NCBI GenBank assembly: GCA_029204225.1
Contig: CM055095.1
Location: 68,547,691-68,611,690, forward strand
DNA: 64,000 bases
Direction of reading: 5' to 3'
Source: Diphasiastrum complanatum
Taxonomy: Eukaryota; Streptophyta; Lycopodiopsida; Lycopodiales; Lycopodiaceae
Part shown: one piece after another, positions 1 to 11,489 of the stretch
How positions within the stretch are numbered: the first letter of the stretch is position 1
Layout of the letters: every line of letters begins with the position of its first letter
The notes under the pieces: generated by a model
Told to the model about the DNA's origin: nothing
The model's input: the letters and a program-made list of their open reading frames with translations, nothing else
Databases searched by the model: none
Program-made: the position numbers and the translations under genes

Positions 1-153
1 CCACACATGTGAAATTCACATACTGTCCTTTCAGCATGATTGGAACACTATCGGAGACATCATATGTGGTGGATGACCAATCATCATAGACCTTGGCGGG
101 CTTAATGGGGCCGGTAGAGTCAACAACGGCTCATTTTTCATTGTTACCAAAGG

Positions 154-762
154 TTATTTTACTGCGCTTCCAATCTTGGACGACTCTGCCATTTGTAGAC
201 AGGGTGTGCCAAGAAGGAGTTTATATGTTTGTGCATCATCGGGTAGATCTAGGATGACGCAATCTATGGTAAACTTGACTCTTGCAATACGGACTAGTAT
301 ATTCGATAAGTGACCTGCAAGGTCGGTGACTCGTTGATCTATACGTAGTCTATATCGCGGCATATCTAGGCTGTTGAAATCCCATGACTTTGCTATTGAC
401 AAAGCCATGATATTTACGCCTAATCCACTATCGAGGATAGCGGATACTGCTAGATAATCTTTGTAATGCATAGGTAAGGTGATGCTAGTCCCCTTAGCAA
501 CACCGATATTCATCAGATTTATGGGAATCTGAAGAATTTCTAAAATCTCATCGGGTTTTCGCTGTTCATCTTGAAGATTGGGCAGCTGAAAACTTCTATG
601 GATATAGCTTTGAAGGCCGGTGAAAGATTTCATGGCACTATGGAATGGCATTGTGATCTGAGCTTGCAGAAGTTCAGAGAATACTTCGAGTCCCTGTAGG
701 AGTTGCTCTTTTGTGAGGATCAAAGTAGATAACGAATGTTCCGTGTTCTGTTCCTCCTGCAA
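154..762 (-). pseudogene. gypsy-A retropepsin-like protease region
   Basis: A 202-codon open frame encodes the protease part of a Ty3/gypsy polyprotein. Residues about 111-120 contain ILDSGLGVNIM, matching the active-site region of retropepsins (normally D-[ST]-G). About 70 residues later comes LLGTPCLQ, which corresponds to the conserved Leu-Leu-Gly-x-x-Trp/Cys flap. Upstream on the same strand lie the gag remnant (720-1260), a leader with a repeat array, a primer binding site and the 5' LTR, so this is the natural protease position. The frame stops inside the window and the reverse transcriptase would lie beyond base 1. The start codon is arbitrary because the protein is normally part of Gag-Pol. 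I am fairly sure of the class, not of activity. Confidence 0.7.
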
Positions 763-1260
763 AAACTCATGGCATCAGACATGACTGTCTTCAAGGACAT
801 GTACTCATCGTTAGATCGGAGCTCATGTCTAATCCATTTGGGAAGTCCAACTAGAAACCAGATGATCGCATTGATTCCGTGGATTGTTCTTGTACCTGAC
901 TCTTTAAACATTTGAATCGTTCAATATAGTCACGTACTTTTTCATCCTTTGTCATCTTGGTATTACTCAGTTTGACAAAGGGACTTTGAATCAAACGAAA
1001 CAGTTTGAAATGTTTGATGAAGGATTATTTCAGGATTGACCAATGAAGTTTATCTTCACGATCCAGGTTGGGAACCATTCATGTGCTCAATGGTCATCGA
1101 GGAAAGTTGGACCATGGCTTCGGGAGATGTCTCACCATATACATTGCAAGCATTCTCAAAGACTTGTAGAAATCTCTAAGGTCTGAGTTTCCGTCGTACT
1201 TAGGAAAAACTAGCTTGGGTGTGCATTTTTCATTCGAGGACTGTGGTTGGCAAAAGCCCT
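720..1260 (-). pseudogene. gypsy-A gag remnant, frameshifted
   Basis: Minus-strand translation gives pieces of a plant gypsy Gag core in more than one frame. PKYDGNSDLRDF and YGETSPEAMVQLS lie near 1120-1220, MTKDEKVRDYIERFKCLKSQ near 900-950, and FLVGLPKWIRHELRSNDE near 810-860. The first and second match the start of the retrotransposon gag domain; the last matches its LVGLP-type helix. Frameshifts and stops separate them, so no continuous Gag can be made. It lies between the leader array and the protease of the same element. Confidence 0.65.
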
Positions 1261-1689
1261 ATTTAAGTGAGCTCTTGCGTGAGAAGACTCAGTAGCATGA
1301 AATTGTGGTCGGTCATATGCAATTTCGGCTCTGGTAGGTTTTCATCTCTCAAATAGGTTTGTGGATGGCTCGTGGACTTGTGATTTCATGCGAGAGTACC
1401 GATTGTATCTGGCTTCCTCAATTGAAGGGGACACCATCTCGGTTGGATAGTCTTCTGTGGAATTGGGATCGTAATGACGATCCATGTGGAAGGTCTGGAC
1501 TATTCTGGTGGTGTTGTGTATGGGATTTTTTTTTTTTTTTTAAGGGTCTAGATGTAAAGTCGAAAAAAAGATATAGTGGTCAGAGTAGTGTGACTGGTGT
1601 GGAACCAAGTTGCACAATATACATGTGAGTAGTAGTCAAAGGAATTTGGCTGATAGCTATGTCAATTGGCTAGGGTACAAGTCTAGTCA

Positions 1690-2235
1690 AAGATTGAGTT
1701 GAATTTGAAGGAGAATCTCGGTTTGATCGAGATTGGATGTTGAGAATTAATGTCAGGGCTCAGCCCGGTCGTTCGAGATTGAACTAAAAAGGCTCGATCG
1801 AGATGTCAATGCAATGACTCGGTTGAGATTTGATAAATGGGCTCGGACAAGATGACACTACAAGGACTCGATTGAGATCAGACTGAGAGGATTGGTCGAG
1901 ATTAGACTGAGAAGACTCATGACTGAGAGACTCGGTCGAGATCGAACTGAGAGACTCGATCAAAATCGACGGACTAAGAGACTTGGTCGAGATTAGACTG
2001 AGAAGACTTATGTGTAGGACCCAATTGAGAATGGTAACCCAGGACTCAGTTGAGATGGTAAGTTAGGACTTGGTCGAGAGCTAACTTTAGAAACCTGGTC
2101 GAGATGTTATATAGGGCTCAGCTCGGTCCAAAATGGAAGTTGTTAGACTCGGTTAGGGGTGGAACTTGAAGACTTGATTGAGGATCAAGCCAGGGACTCG
2201 GTCGAAACCAGAGTGATGGGCTCGATTGAGATGTA
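1690..2235 (-). repeat. degenerate CTCGGTCGAGAT array in gypsy-A leader
   Basis: About nineteen imperfect copies of a 12-base core near CTCGGTCGAGAT or CTCGATCGAGAT occur at roughly 25-35 base spacing, often followed by GACTGAGA-like sequence. The core contains the near palindrome CTCGRTCGAG. The array occupies the untranslated leader between the primer binding site (2292-2304) and gag. A second, related array occurs in the leader of the neighbouring family member at 3130-3475. No open frame runs through it. Confidence 0.75.
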
Positions 2236-2291
2236 GAGCGTGAAGTTTCAAGAACCATTTGGAGTGCACAGAGTTGTGTGTGTGCACTGGT

Positions 2292-2304
2292 GGTAACGGC
2301 GCCA
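2292..2304 (-). other. primer binding site, tRNA-Asp type
   Basis: On the minus strand this reads TGGCGCCGTTACC, complementary to the 3' end of plant tRNA-Asp with one difference. It sits two bases from the LTR edge at 2307, the usual spacing for this group of gypsy elements. It fixes the element's orientation as minus. Confidence 0.8.
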
Positions 2305-2306
2305 AA

Positions 2307-3040
2307 TGTTCATAGATTCTATCACTGAGAATCTGTAAAATGATGGCTTTACTGGTTTCCTATCTCTAGTTACAGGATGTATTAGGAAATATGCAAGATC
2401 TACACCACATAATCTAGCCTATTTAGTTTACTTGAAGCTTCCTTCAAATCAAGAATCTAATCCACTCTAATTTCACAAACATAATGAAAAACAAGAAATC
2501 TACTCTAATTTTACAACTACTTTAAGGTAAGAAAGCAAGATCATGAAAGCTTCACTCAAGAACACCAACATGATCATGGAGCTAAGATGAAGGCTCAAAA
2601 CTCATGGAGGATTTTTCTCATTGAAACAAGAGCAAGAACATCACAATCCAAAGCTCCCTTACAAGAGAGGGGGCTCTTAAATAAGCCAAGGAGCTGCCCA
2701 TGTGGAGCCTAAGTGGCAATTCCACAAATTACAACTTACAAATGGAATTAGCTCCTCCACTAGAGGTCACCATCAAAAGGTGGCTCACTCTATTTTATTT
2801 AAGAAATGTCTACCACATTTATTACAAGTGCCTACACATACTAGCCCCTACATGGTCATTCCTTCTCTTGGGATTCACCATGAGACTCACATGATTTTAA
2901 ACTATTATCCTAGTTAGTATTTCTCGGCTCTAATTCTCATCCTTCTATTCTTCCTCAGGGACCTCCTCGGTCTAGGGTGAGATATGCTCTTTAGAATAGC
3001 TTAGATTGACATCTTGGGGATTCCTCAGAATCTGCCAACA
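2307..3040 (-). repeat. gypsy-A 5' LTR, shortened copy
   Basis: The segment begins TGTTCATAGATTC and ends AATCTGCCAACA on the plus strand. It shares long stretches with the LTRs at 3729, 15950 and 58918 but is about 300 bases shorter through internal deletion. The primer binding site lies directly to its left, so it is the 5' LTR of the minus-strand element whose gag and protease are at 154-1260. The element is inserted in the leader of the relative whose LTR begins at 3729. Confidence 0.8.
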
Positions 3041-3129
3041 ATATTCCCATAGTTGTTCGGTATATCTACTTGTTGGGAGATCAAATGATCAAATCTGTGG
3101 AAGGTCTTGGAAATCTTCTTAGAATCAGG

Positions 3130-3475
3130 ACTAGGCTCAGTTGAGATCTCAGAGACAGGACTCGGCTTGGTCCAGATGAGAGTGACGATGTCGGCTCGGT
3201 CGAGATGGAAGTTAGCATGAGTCGGTCGATATGGGAGTTAGCGTGACTCGGTTGACTCTGGGAGTTAGCGTGACTCGGTTGAGATGGGAGTTGGCGTGAC
3301 TCAGTCGAGATGACTCCATTGAAGAAAGAGTCGGAGGACTCGATCGAGACGGAAATTGGAGGACTCGGTCGAGACTGAAGTCGGAGGACTCAGTCGAGAC
3401 TGAAGTCCGGAATGGTAAGAGAAACGAAGTTGGTCGAAGTGAGACAGATAGGGCTCGGTTGAGATGATGAAGGAA
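3130..3475 (-). repeat. second CTCGGTCGAGAT leader array
   Basis: About eleven units of the same core (CTCGGTCGAGAC, CTCGGTTGAGAT, CTCAGTCGAGAT and so on) are spaced about 25-40 bases apart. It belongs to the leader of the gypsy-A copy whose 5' LTR starts at 3729. Long open frames on the opposite strand here are by-products of the repeat. Confidence 0.7.
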
Positions 3476-3537
3476 GGGGTGAAGGAGGTGTAGAAGATGC
3501 TTGTGGGTTGGGCGAAGGAGGATGCAGGAGGTTCGGA

Positions 3538-3618
3538 GGAGGTGTTGCAGGTCGTGGGCTAGGTGTTTGCAGGTCATGGGTTGGGTGTTTGCAGGTCGTG
3601 GGCTGGGTGTTTGCAGCT
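3538..3618. repeat. short tandem repeat, about 25-bp unit
   Basis: Nearly identical copies of GGTGTTTGCAGGTCGTGGGCT follow one another, ending at GGTGTTTGCAGC. It lies in the gypsy-A leader between the CTCGGTCGAGAT array and the primer site. Confidence 0.75.
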
Positions 3619-3711
3619 GGGAACAGATCTAAAAATATATCATGTTTCTTGTATGGATTTGGTAAAGGGTAGCGTTGTAGCATGTATGGGTTAAGAATGT
3701 GGTTGGTGCAA

Positions 3712-3726
3712 GCAGCAACATCGCCA
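3712..3726 (-). other. primer binding site, decayed tRNA-Asp type
   Basis: The plus-strand string AGCAACATCGCCA, two bases before the LTR edge at 3729, corresponds to the tRNA-Asp 3' end with changes. It is the counterpart of the sites at 2292-2304 and 15935-15947. Confidence 0.6.
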
Positions 3727-3728
3727 AA

Positions 3729-4765
3729 TGTTTACAGATTCGCTTCTTTAGAATCTGTTTACTGGTTCTTTTCTGTTTGTCTAGTTACAGAACTGTTTTA
3801 TGCCTATTACCAAGCTCATTTGGGCATTTCTTGAAGCTATAACTTTCTTGTTTAAGGCCCAGATTAGGCAGAAGGGACAAACCTTCGTTGTAGTACAATC
3901 ATGCTTGTCAGAGGATAATTCAGAGAGGTCTCTCTTGAACCATATCACATGCAATCAAATCAACATGTAACCAAAGTGTTCAACCAAGAAATCATCGTAT
4001 AGTGCAGTTGAACATCAATGAAAACCTAATTTTACTAGCTGCAAAAATGGAATGAAACAGATCCTTACGAACTAAACTAAGCTAACACATACATTCTAAA
4101 TGCAAGAAACTAAACTAGACAGCATTTTGGAGACCCAAGGATCAAGATACACATATTTATTGATTCTTGAACTACCAAGAACATCAAGAAATGGGCTGTA
4201 AAAGGATTTGCAAGACTTAAGCCAGCCAAGATGAATTACCACAATGCTGATTCCTATATTAATCCACAAAAAGTGAGAAAAGTAATCCACTCTAGTTCCA
4301 CAAACAAGAAATAAAACTAATCCACCACTAACTCCACAACCACACACAAAGGGATGGAAGGGCAAGATCATTAATGCATCACTCAAGAAACAAGAATGAT
4401 CAAGGAGCTCAAGGATGCATCAAACTCGTGGAAGCTATTCTCATTTCAGCATGGAGTAGATACATTACACAAAAAAACTCCCTTCTACAAAGGGGGAGTC
4501 TCTTAAATAAACAAGAGAGCTCATTAGGTGACATCCTAGTGGCATTTTCTACATTACACATATTACAAGTGGAATTATCCTCTCCACTAGAAGTCACCAT
4601 CAAAAGGTAGCTCAGTCTACTTTTCTAAGAGAGGTCTAACTGCATTTATTACATTTGCATAGAAATACTAGTCCCTACATGGTCATTCCATCTTTCGGGA
4701 TTCACCATGAGACTTATCAATTTCTACTTGTCATGTTTAACTAGTACTTCTCGGCTCTCATACTT
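3729..4765 (-). repeat. gypsy-A 5' LTR interrupted by copia-B
   Basis: It begins TGTTTACAGATTC and follows the same sequence as the complete LTR at 15950-16995 up to CTCTCATACT, where copia-B's LTR begins. The last roughly 230 bases of the LTR are missing at this point. Copia-B's expected target duplication would be ATACT (4761-4765); its other copy is not recognisable because copia-B's far end is lost. Confidence 0.75.
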
Positions 4766-5517
4766 GTTGGGAAATGCTAGAGCAATTTTCCTCGGTGCGT
4801 GCACTACCGAACACAATAATAGAGCTAAGTTTAGAGATAAGTACGCAGTGATAACAGAAGCAAGAGCAGACTATCAGACAAAGCAATCAGAAGGTCAGAC
4901 GAAGAGCGGAAAGATTGCAAATACTGACAGAACCTTAACGTAGAACTAGACAACACTTTATTATGATTGATTATAACAAAATACAAGTCAGTGATGCAGG
5001 TCAGCACAAGACAATAGCGGATGAAACCGCGTGCTCACAAAACTAACTACAAACTGTAAAAGCTATGAGCTTATTACTAATGATCCATCTGAAGAGAAGA
5101 ATCAATGCATGAAAGCATCTATTGTGTCTGTCTCATCAAAGGCAATAATCCGTGTTCTTGATTGTTGATCAATTGCATATTGATACATTGCTTATTTATG
5201 ATCTATATGCCATCTTCATTTATGCAGATGAGTGTACAAGAGCTGACATGGAGCCGTTGTGTCGTCAAGAAGAAGATCGTGGCTGCTGTCATTGTCAAGT
5301 TGGTTGTGTAGTACAGAGGATGAGCATGAGGAGGCCGATAAGTCAGGCTTCTCCGATATGTCATCCAAGTTGGGTCTACCCGATAGTTCATCCAACTTCG
5401 ATATGTCGGTTGCTCGTCTTTAGTAGTTGAGCTACGCGACAATGCAAGTAAATACACAACAATGAATGAAACTAGATTAACATGAGATTTAGAAGAGTAG
5501 AGGAGATAAACCCAACA
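4766..5517 (-). repeat. copia-B 3' LTR
   Basis: This 752-bp segment has the inverted ends TGTTGGG and CCCAACA. On the minus strand a purine-rich tract (TTGAGGAGGAG) immediately precedes it at 5518-5528, and copia pol lies upstream at higher coordinates. It is therefore the 3' LTR of a minus-strand copia element. Open frames inside it are not protein-coding. Confidence 0.85.
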
Positions 5518-7943
5518 CTCCTCCTCAATCCGGATCCATGAATGCTTTGATCTTCAGACTAAGCAGTGCACAAAATTTGTTATGTGCATCAATGTTCAAT
5601 GCCCTGGTGAACACATCTGCAATCATGTCCTATATTCAACAGTACGTTAAGCTCACTCTCTATCGAGAATCTTGCCTCTGACATAGTGATATCGAATCTC
5701 AATGTGCTTACTCCTAGAGTGAAATCTAGGGTTGGTTGATAAGGCAATTGCACTTTGATTATCACAGAATATGATTGTCGGAGAATACTGGTTCAAACTA
5801 ATGTTTGCCAGTAAATTCCTCAACCAAAATGGTTGTTTAATAGATTGAGAAGCAACAATGAACTCTGATTATGTAGATGAAAGAGCAGTAGAGTGTTGCT
5901 TGCAACTGTTCCAAGATTTAGGACCGTCGTTGAAGAAGAATGTAAATTCAGAGATGTGGATTTACGATTATCTATATCTCCTCCCCAACTTGCATCGAAA
6001 AATCCACTGAGCCGATGCAGATTGTCGTTATTGACTTCTCCATAGTAGATGTACTGGTCCATTGTAGCTCGAATATATCTCATGACTCTTATAAGAGCCT
6101 TCCAATGGGTAATTCCATGATTGGCCATGAAATGGTTGAGTGAGCTAACTGCAAAAGCTATATCAGGTCTTGTGTAGACCATTGCATACATGAGAGATCC
6201 AAGTATCGGTCGATAAGAATACTCTCTGATCTACTCCTCTTCTTGCTTGATATGAGGACATTGGTCCTTTGACAATCGCAGGCCTGGAGCCATCAACGAG
6301 TGAGCAAATTTACAATCAATAAGATTATATCTAATAAAAATATTGTGAAGATACCTTTGTTGAGTAATAAATATCAACCATCTCGCTCTATCTCTGTGGA
6401 TTTGAATGCCTAGACAAAAGTGAGCTTCACCAAGATCGGTCCTATCCAACTCAGAAGACAACATATGTTTATAACATCCTTCACCAGATTGGTATAGTTG
6501 CTAAAAAGCAATGTATCATCTACATACAAGGTGATAATTATAAAGGATTGCTGCACTGACTTGAAATATACGTTACTGTCAACCGCATTTGGTTGAAAAC
6601 CTTGTCGGATGAGGAATGTGTTGATCCTCTGGAACCAAGCTCTGGCTGATTGCATCAAGTCATAAAGTGCCTTGTGGAGTTTGTAGACATGATGCTTCAT
6701 ACCTACATGAATGTATCATTCAGGCTGTAGCATGTAGATGTCTTTTTCAATGACTCCATTCAGATAAGCTATCTGTACATCGAGTTGATGTACTTCAAGG
6801 TCAACTGCTACAACATACGATAGGAGGGCTCAGATCGATGAGTGCTTGACTACTGGACTAAAAGTCTCTTTGTAGTCAATGTTGGAAATCTGAACAAATC
6901 CTCGTGCTACTAGTCTTGTCTTCCTTCGATCAATCGTTCCATTGGCATTATATTTGATCTTGAAGACCCATTTGCAACCGATGAGATTGCAGCTAGTAGG
7001 AGCTTCGACTAGTGACCATGTCTGGTTTTTGATTAAAGAGAAATACTCTTTGTCCTTTTCTTCTCTCCAGAGATCGAAGTCTAGTTGGCTAAGCGCCTCA
7101 TTGACTGATGTTGGTTCCTGCATTAAAATATAGGCAGACTCAGGAGTATACCTTGTGGGCTGTGCGCGCGCTCGGCTTGATCTTCTTGGAAGAAGTATCG
7201 GCTGATGATTCAATCCTTGGATTTGTGAACATCTTTGTCTAACTCGTTGTCGTGTAGTGGATCAACTAGGGGGCATGCTTGAGCCAATGGCACGAATAAT
7301 TGTGTCAATGGAAGGCGTTGAAGGTTCACCTAGAACGATGCCTTTGCCTTTCAAGTCGATGAACTGATCCTCGATAAAGAATGTATCTCGTCTAAATAAG
7401 ATCTGCTAGGTATCAGGGTCGTACAACTTATGATTGTTGTCAAATAAAGTGTATCCGATAAAGATGGTCTTGAGACCTTGGAAGTCAAATTTCTTTCTCG
7501 TCTCTTTCGAGATCTACGCGTAGGCGATGCATCCGAATACTCGAAGGTTCTTCAATGAAGGATTTGAGCCTGTCCACACCTCATGGGGTGTTCTGCTTGA
7601 GAGGGCCTTGGTCAAACATCTGTTCTTGATGTAAGCTGCAGTGGAGACAACTTCAGCCCAAAAGCTCTTCGACAAGGATGAGTGTGCCAGCATACATTTG
7701 GCTGACTCAACCAAGGTATGGGTCTTCCTCTCGGCTAAGCCATTAGACTGAGGTGAATAAGGAGTGATAAATTGTTGTTCAATGCTTTGGCTCTGGCAGT
7801 ACTCCTTGAATTCGATAGAGATGTACTCTCCACCATAATCTGACCTCAGGACTTTGATTGTCTTGTCAGTCTCTTTTTTTGCACACTCCTTAAAGATTTT
7901 GAAACAACTGAAAGCTTATGATTTCTTCTTGATAAAATAAACC
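5518..7943 (-). pseudogene. copia-B pol: integrase, RT and RNase H remnants
   Basis: Read on the minus strand from 7943 downward, this is the 3' half of a Ty1/copia polyprotein. Integrase C-terminal sequence is at 7514-7714 (MLAHSSLSKSFWAEVVSTAA, NPSLKNLRVFG). The RT thumb and palm lie at 6230-7213, with KWVFKIKYNANGTIDRRK, the catalytic YVDD box near 6520 and GEAHFCLGIQIHRDR. RNase H follows at 5530-6191 with YTRPDIAFAVSSL and SRSKHIEIRYHYV. Several frameshifts and stops break it. The sequence stops abruptly at 7943 where copia-C is inserted and resumes at 13940. Confidence 0.85.
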
Positions 7944-8844
7944 TGTAGAACAATTGGTCAAACTGATCTTGATTCTACTAACAAAGTGCACAATTTACTT
8001 GACAAAGGATAAGAAACGAACGCGAACTCAAAACATTTTTATTCACGATCAACCTCAAAGAATTCACGAACTTTGTCTTGCAGTCAACTTGAAAGATTCG
8101 CGAAAGATTTATCTATAGGAGCTTCTGGCTTTCTTGTTGAAGCTCGAAAGATTCGCGAACAAAATTTTGTCACAAAATATTCTGTTTCTTGTCCAAACCT
8201 CAGATGCCGCGAAATTGTCGCGAACAATTCGCAAAATCTTTTGGACTATTCTTCAAGCTCACCTGTCGCGAACAGTTTGCAAAATATTATAGATTTCTTC
8301 TTCAAGCTCAAGAATTGTCATATGTCGTGAACAATTTGCGAAACACGAAGTTGAGATGAAGAGAGAGACTTGAATAATTCGCAAACAAAAATTATTCGAC
8401 CTTGAAAACAGAGCATCTATTTGAATATCATCCGTCGTAAATGGTTAGATATCTACTGTTACAGCCTTAAAAGGCCAAAAGACCTATAAAGAAAAGGCCA
8501 AAAGACCTGTCTTGTAGCAATATAAATACATGTGCACTACTCGTTGTAACATACTCACTCAATCAGAGACACAACCGCGAGATGAGATAGCAAGATATGT
8601 ATATCAAAGAATCAGATTCAGAGCTATAAAAATTCATTTTTGATCAATAGTTTCTTACTGTCTAAATTGTCTTAAGTTGTCTCTTACTTCCGCATATTAT
8701 TTCCGCACGCATATTTAATTAAGGCAAACACTGCTCTATTAGTACATAGATCAGATACAGTCTCGATTGAAGACACTGATATTAGTTTGATTTATTCAAT
8801 CTTTCATCATGTTCTCTGTGGAAGAATAATTATTATTTTTCCTA
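7944..8844 (+). repeat. copia-C 5' LTR
   Basis: It begins TGTAGAACAA and its sequence repeats at 13009. The 3' end is placed by comparison with the 3' LTR, which ends TTCTTACA; here the final bases have mutated to CCTA. It contains many copies of the palindrome-like motif TCGCGAA and its decayed forms (8090-8350). Confidence 0.85.
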
Positions 8845-8847
8845 TAG

Positions 8848-8859
8848 TGGTATCAGAGC
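8848..8859 (+). other. copia-C primer binding site, tRNA-iMet type
   Basis: TGGTATCAGAGC, the standard plant copia primer site complementary to initiator methionine tRNA, lies just after the 5' LTR. Confidence 0.9.
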
Positions 8860-9009
8860 ACACGGAATTAAATCTGATACAGTGGTGTCAGAGTATACAA
8901 GTTCAAAGCTGATACAGTGATATCAATCGATACAGTGGTATCTTCGCACCCCTCTCAGCATTCTTCATGCATCCATCAGCAATCTGGAGTGTTTCAAAAA
9001 TTTTAGAAG

Positions 9010-9780
9010 ATGTCATCCATCATCAATATTCAGGCTAAGATCACTACGATCTTGGACCCAGAAGGTTCAAACTACTTGATTTGGAAATTAAAGACTTCAC
9101 TCTTATTGAAGGGTGAAGGTCTATGGCAATGGGTAGAACCAATTGAAGAGAAGCCAGTAGCTACTCCTGGAAAAGAACTTCGAGAATGGAGTTTAAAAAA
9201 TGACAAAGTTTTAGCAATTATTGCGTCTTTAGTGCATGACAATATAATGTTAGATCTTACATCAATTTCAAATGCAAAAGATTTATGAGAAGAATTGCAA
9301 ACCAAGAATGAGACTTGATCACGTAATCAGATCATGTTTTTGGAGGACCAATTAACTTACCTACATTGAGACGACAAAGACCTGAACACATTCGTATGAA
9401 AGATTAAAGCTGTTTGTTTCCTTGCAAAATTCTGGTGTAGAAAATATAATTTCTAAGGAAAAACAACTTAGTTATTTTCTTTGAGCACTACCCATGTCAT
9501 TTCACACAACAAAAACCTTATTGGCAAAAGATGCGACAATGACACTTCAAAAGGCAATAGACGGAGTTAAGTAGAAGCTCATGAACGCTATGATGACAAT
9601 GGTGATTTTGAAAATGCTCTATTTACTCAGAAGAATAAATCTTCTAAGAAGTGTTGGTTAGATCCAAAGATTGAATGCATTCATTGTCATAAATGAGGTC
9701 ATGCAGCAATAGATTGTTATCAGAATTCTAGAAACACAAAGGAGTAGAATCGAATCAAACCTTTAGATCGAAGACAAAGC
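9010..9780 (+). pseudogene. copia-C gag remnant
   Basis: The first 92 codons (9010-9288) are intact and typical of a copia Gag N-terminus, with LDPEGSNYLIWKLKTSLLLK and GLWQWVEPIEEKP. The frame then breaks repeatedly. A CCHC zinc knuckle (CIHCHK-stop-GHAAIDC) is visible at about 9676-9720, but an in-frame TGA falls between its second cysteine and its histidine. No full Gag can be made. Confidence 0.75.
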
Positions 9781-9864
9781 CGAATGCTCTAGAGCAGCAG
9801 AAGATAGGGCAACAAGGAACTCAGCAGATTATGTTAGTGCTAATCTATGTTGTTCATCTAATTC

Positions 9865-10222
9865 AATTCGAGAAGTAGTACTTGATTCGGGAGCCACCTT
9901 GCATTTTGTTTCCTTGAAACAAATTTTGTCTGAGTACAAGAAGACGAACTATTTGAGATTCATTATACTTGGAGATGGTTCTAAACATGTGGTTGATGGA
10001 ACTGGTATATTATGGCTAGACACGAATCAGGCTAACAAGAAACTGGAGGAAGTTCTCTATGTCTCTACTCTTGATAAAGATCTTCTATATGTGGCTAAGA
10101 TAGTCGATACAAGCATGTCAATAACCTTCATGAAGAACTCTTGTAAACTGTTCGAGGAAGATTATGATAACCTGGTTGCTAAAGGCAACAGAGAAGGAAA
10201 TTTATATCACCTGAACATTTGA
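9865..10222 (+). pseudogene. copia-C protease and pre-integrase region
   Basis: The protease active site VVLDSGATLHFVS is encoded at about 9868-9910, followed in the same frame by GDGSKHVVDGTG and VLYVSTLDKDLLYVAK, the usual copia sequence after the protease. The frame ends with a stop at 10220, just before the integrase frame. Confidence 0.75.
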
Positions 10223-10920
10223 ACAAGAATCGAACAAGTCAATCAAACTCAGGAATTGACAGATGTATTGCGGCACAAGAGGCTATGTCATATGAACATA
10301 GAAGCCTTGTACCAAACCAACAAACTCAGAGAAATCAAGGAGTCAAAATCAAAAGTCAAGATATCCGAACTACCTATAAATCTTGTCTTAAAGGCAAGAT
10401 GACTAGAACACCTTTCAGTAAAGATGTTTATAAAGCAACTAAGGTACTTGAAACTGTGCATTCAGATATTTGTGGACCATTCAGAGTATTGTTGTTGGGT
10501 GATGTAAAGTACTTCATTACATTTATTGATGACTTCAGCAAGTTGACTGTGGTATACATTATTCGTACTAAATCTGAAGCTTTCGAGAAATTCATTGAGT
10601 ATACAAATTGGGCTGAGAAGCAGACAAGCAATAAGCTGAAGCAAATTCGCACAGATCGTGGAGGTGAGTACATTTTCAATGAACTCAAGGCTTACTGTAC
10701 TGATCGAGGTATTATGCACACAAATACTGCATCATACACACCTCAACACAATGGAATAGCTGAACGAATGAATCGTACACTTATGGAAACTGCAAGGTGT
10801 ACGATGGCTCATGCGAAAGAACCAAAACAGTTGTGGGCAGAAGTAGTGGCTACATCAAATTATCTTCAGAATCGTATTCTGAAATCTCGAATATTGGATA
10901 AAGCTCCTCATGAGATATAG
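10219..10920 (+). pseudogene. copia-C integrase
   Basis: A 233-codon frame holds the retroviral-type integrase core. Asp is in HSDICGPF at about residue 81, Asp in RTDRGGEY at about 145, and Glu in QHNGIAERMNR at about 181, so the D,D-35-E set is preserved. The expected zinc-binding pre-integrase domain is only partly readable (KSCLKGK replaces the usual cysteine pair). The frame stops at HEI and integrase-like sequence continues in another frame at 10969-11337. It inserted retroelement cDNA when functional. Confidence 0.8.
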
Positions 10921-10968
10921 TGTAAGTCGAAGCCAAATCTAGCACATGTTTGGACATTTGGATGCGCA

Positions 10969-11337
10969 GTGTATATGCACATACCAGATAAACTAAGAAA
11001 GAAACTCGATGAAAAGACAGAACAAGGTTTTTTGGTAGGATTCGAGTTACATTTGTCATATTATCATGTCTATGTACCCGAAGCTGGCAAGATAAAAGTT
11101 GTTCGAGATGTTAAATTTGATGAGACAAAATACATAGCAGACAGTGATCTAGTCGGCTATGAAATTCTCAAAAACTATTATGAGCTACCAACAACGATAG
11201 AAGAAAGACAAGCAGAAGATGAAAGAGAGTTACTAGATTCCAAGAGAGGTCGAAATCGAGTGCGTGACAGACTCAAATCACCAGTTCGAATTCTAGCTGA
11301 AAAGTTTGAATCAGAATCGAACTCGAAACTTGGATAA
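10969..11337 (+). pseudogene. copia-C integrase C-terminal segment
   Basis: This 122-codon frame contains the conserved post-core stretch DKLRKKLDEKTEQGFLVGFE and later VVRDVKFDE, both typical of the copia integrase C-terminal domain before RT. One stop and a frame change separate it from the core. Confidence 0.7.
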
Positions 11338-11489
11338 TCAAACTCGAAACCACCTCTGAGAAGATCAGACAAACAACAAAAACCACCAAAAAGGTATGCC
11401 AAGATGTTTTAATACAACCATCAAATTTTGTGGATTCTCTGATGAACCTTAAACTTTTGAGGAAGCTGTTGATTGACCATACAAAGATC

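Noticed and set aside
3212-3683. Two long Pro/Ser/Leu-rich minus frames
   Set aside because: They read across the CTCGGTCGAGAT array and a tandem repeat in a non-coding leader.
8848-8859. tRNA-like strings TGGTATCAGAGC (also at 51386 and 63682)
   Set aside because: These are primer binding sites beside LTRs. There is no cloverleaf and no tRNA gene.
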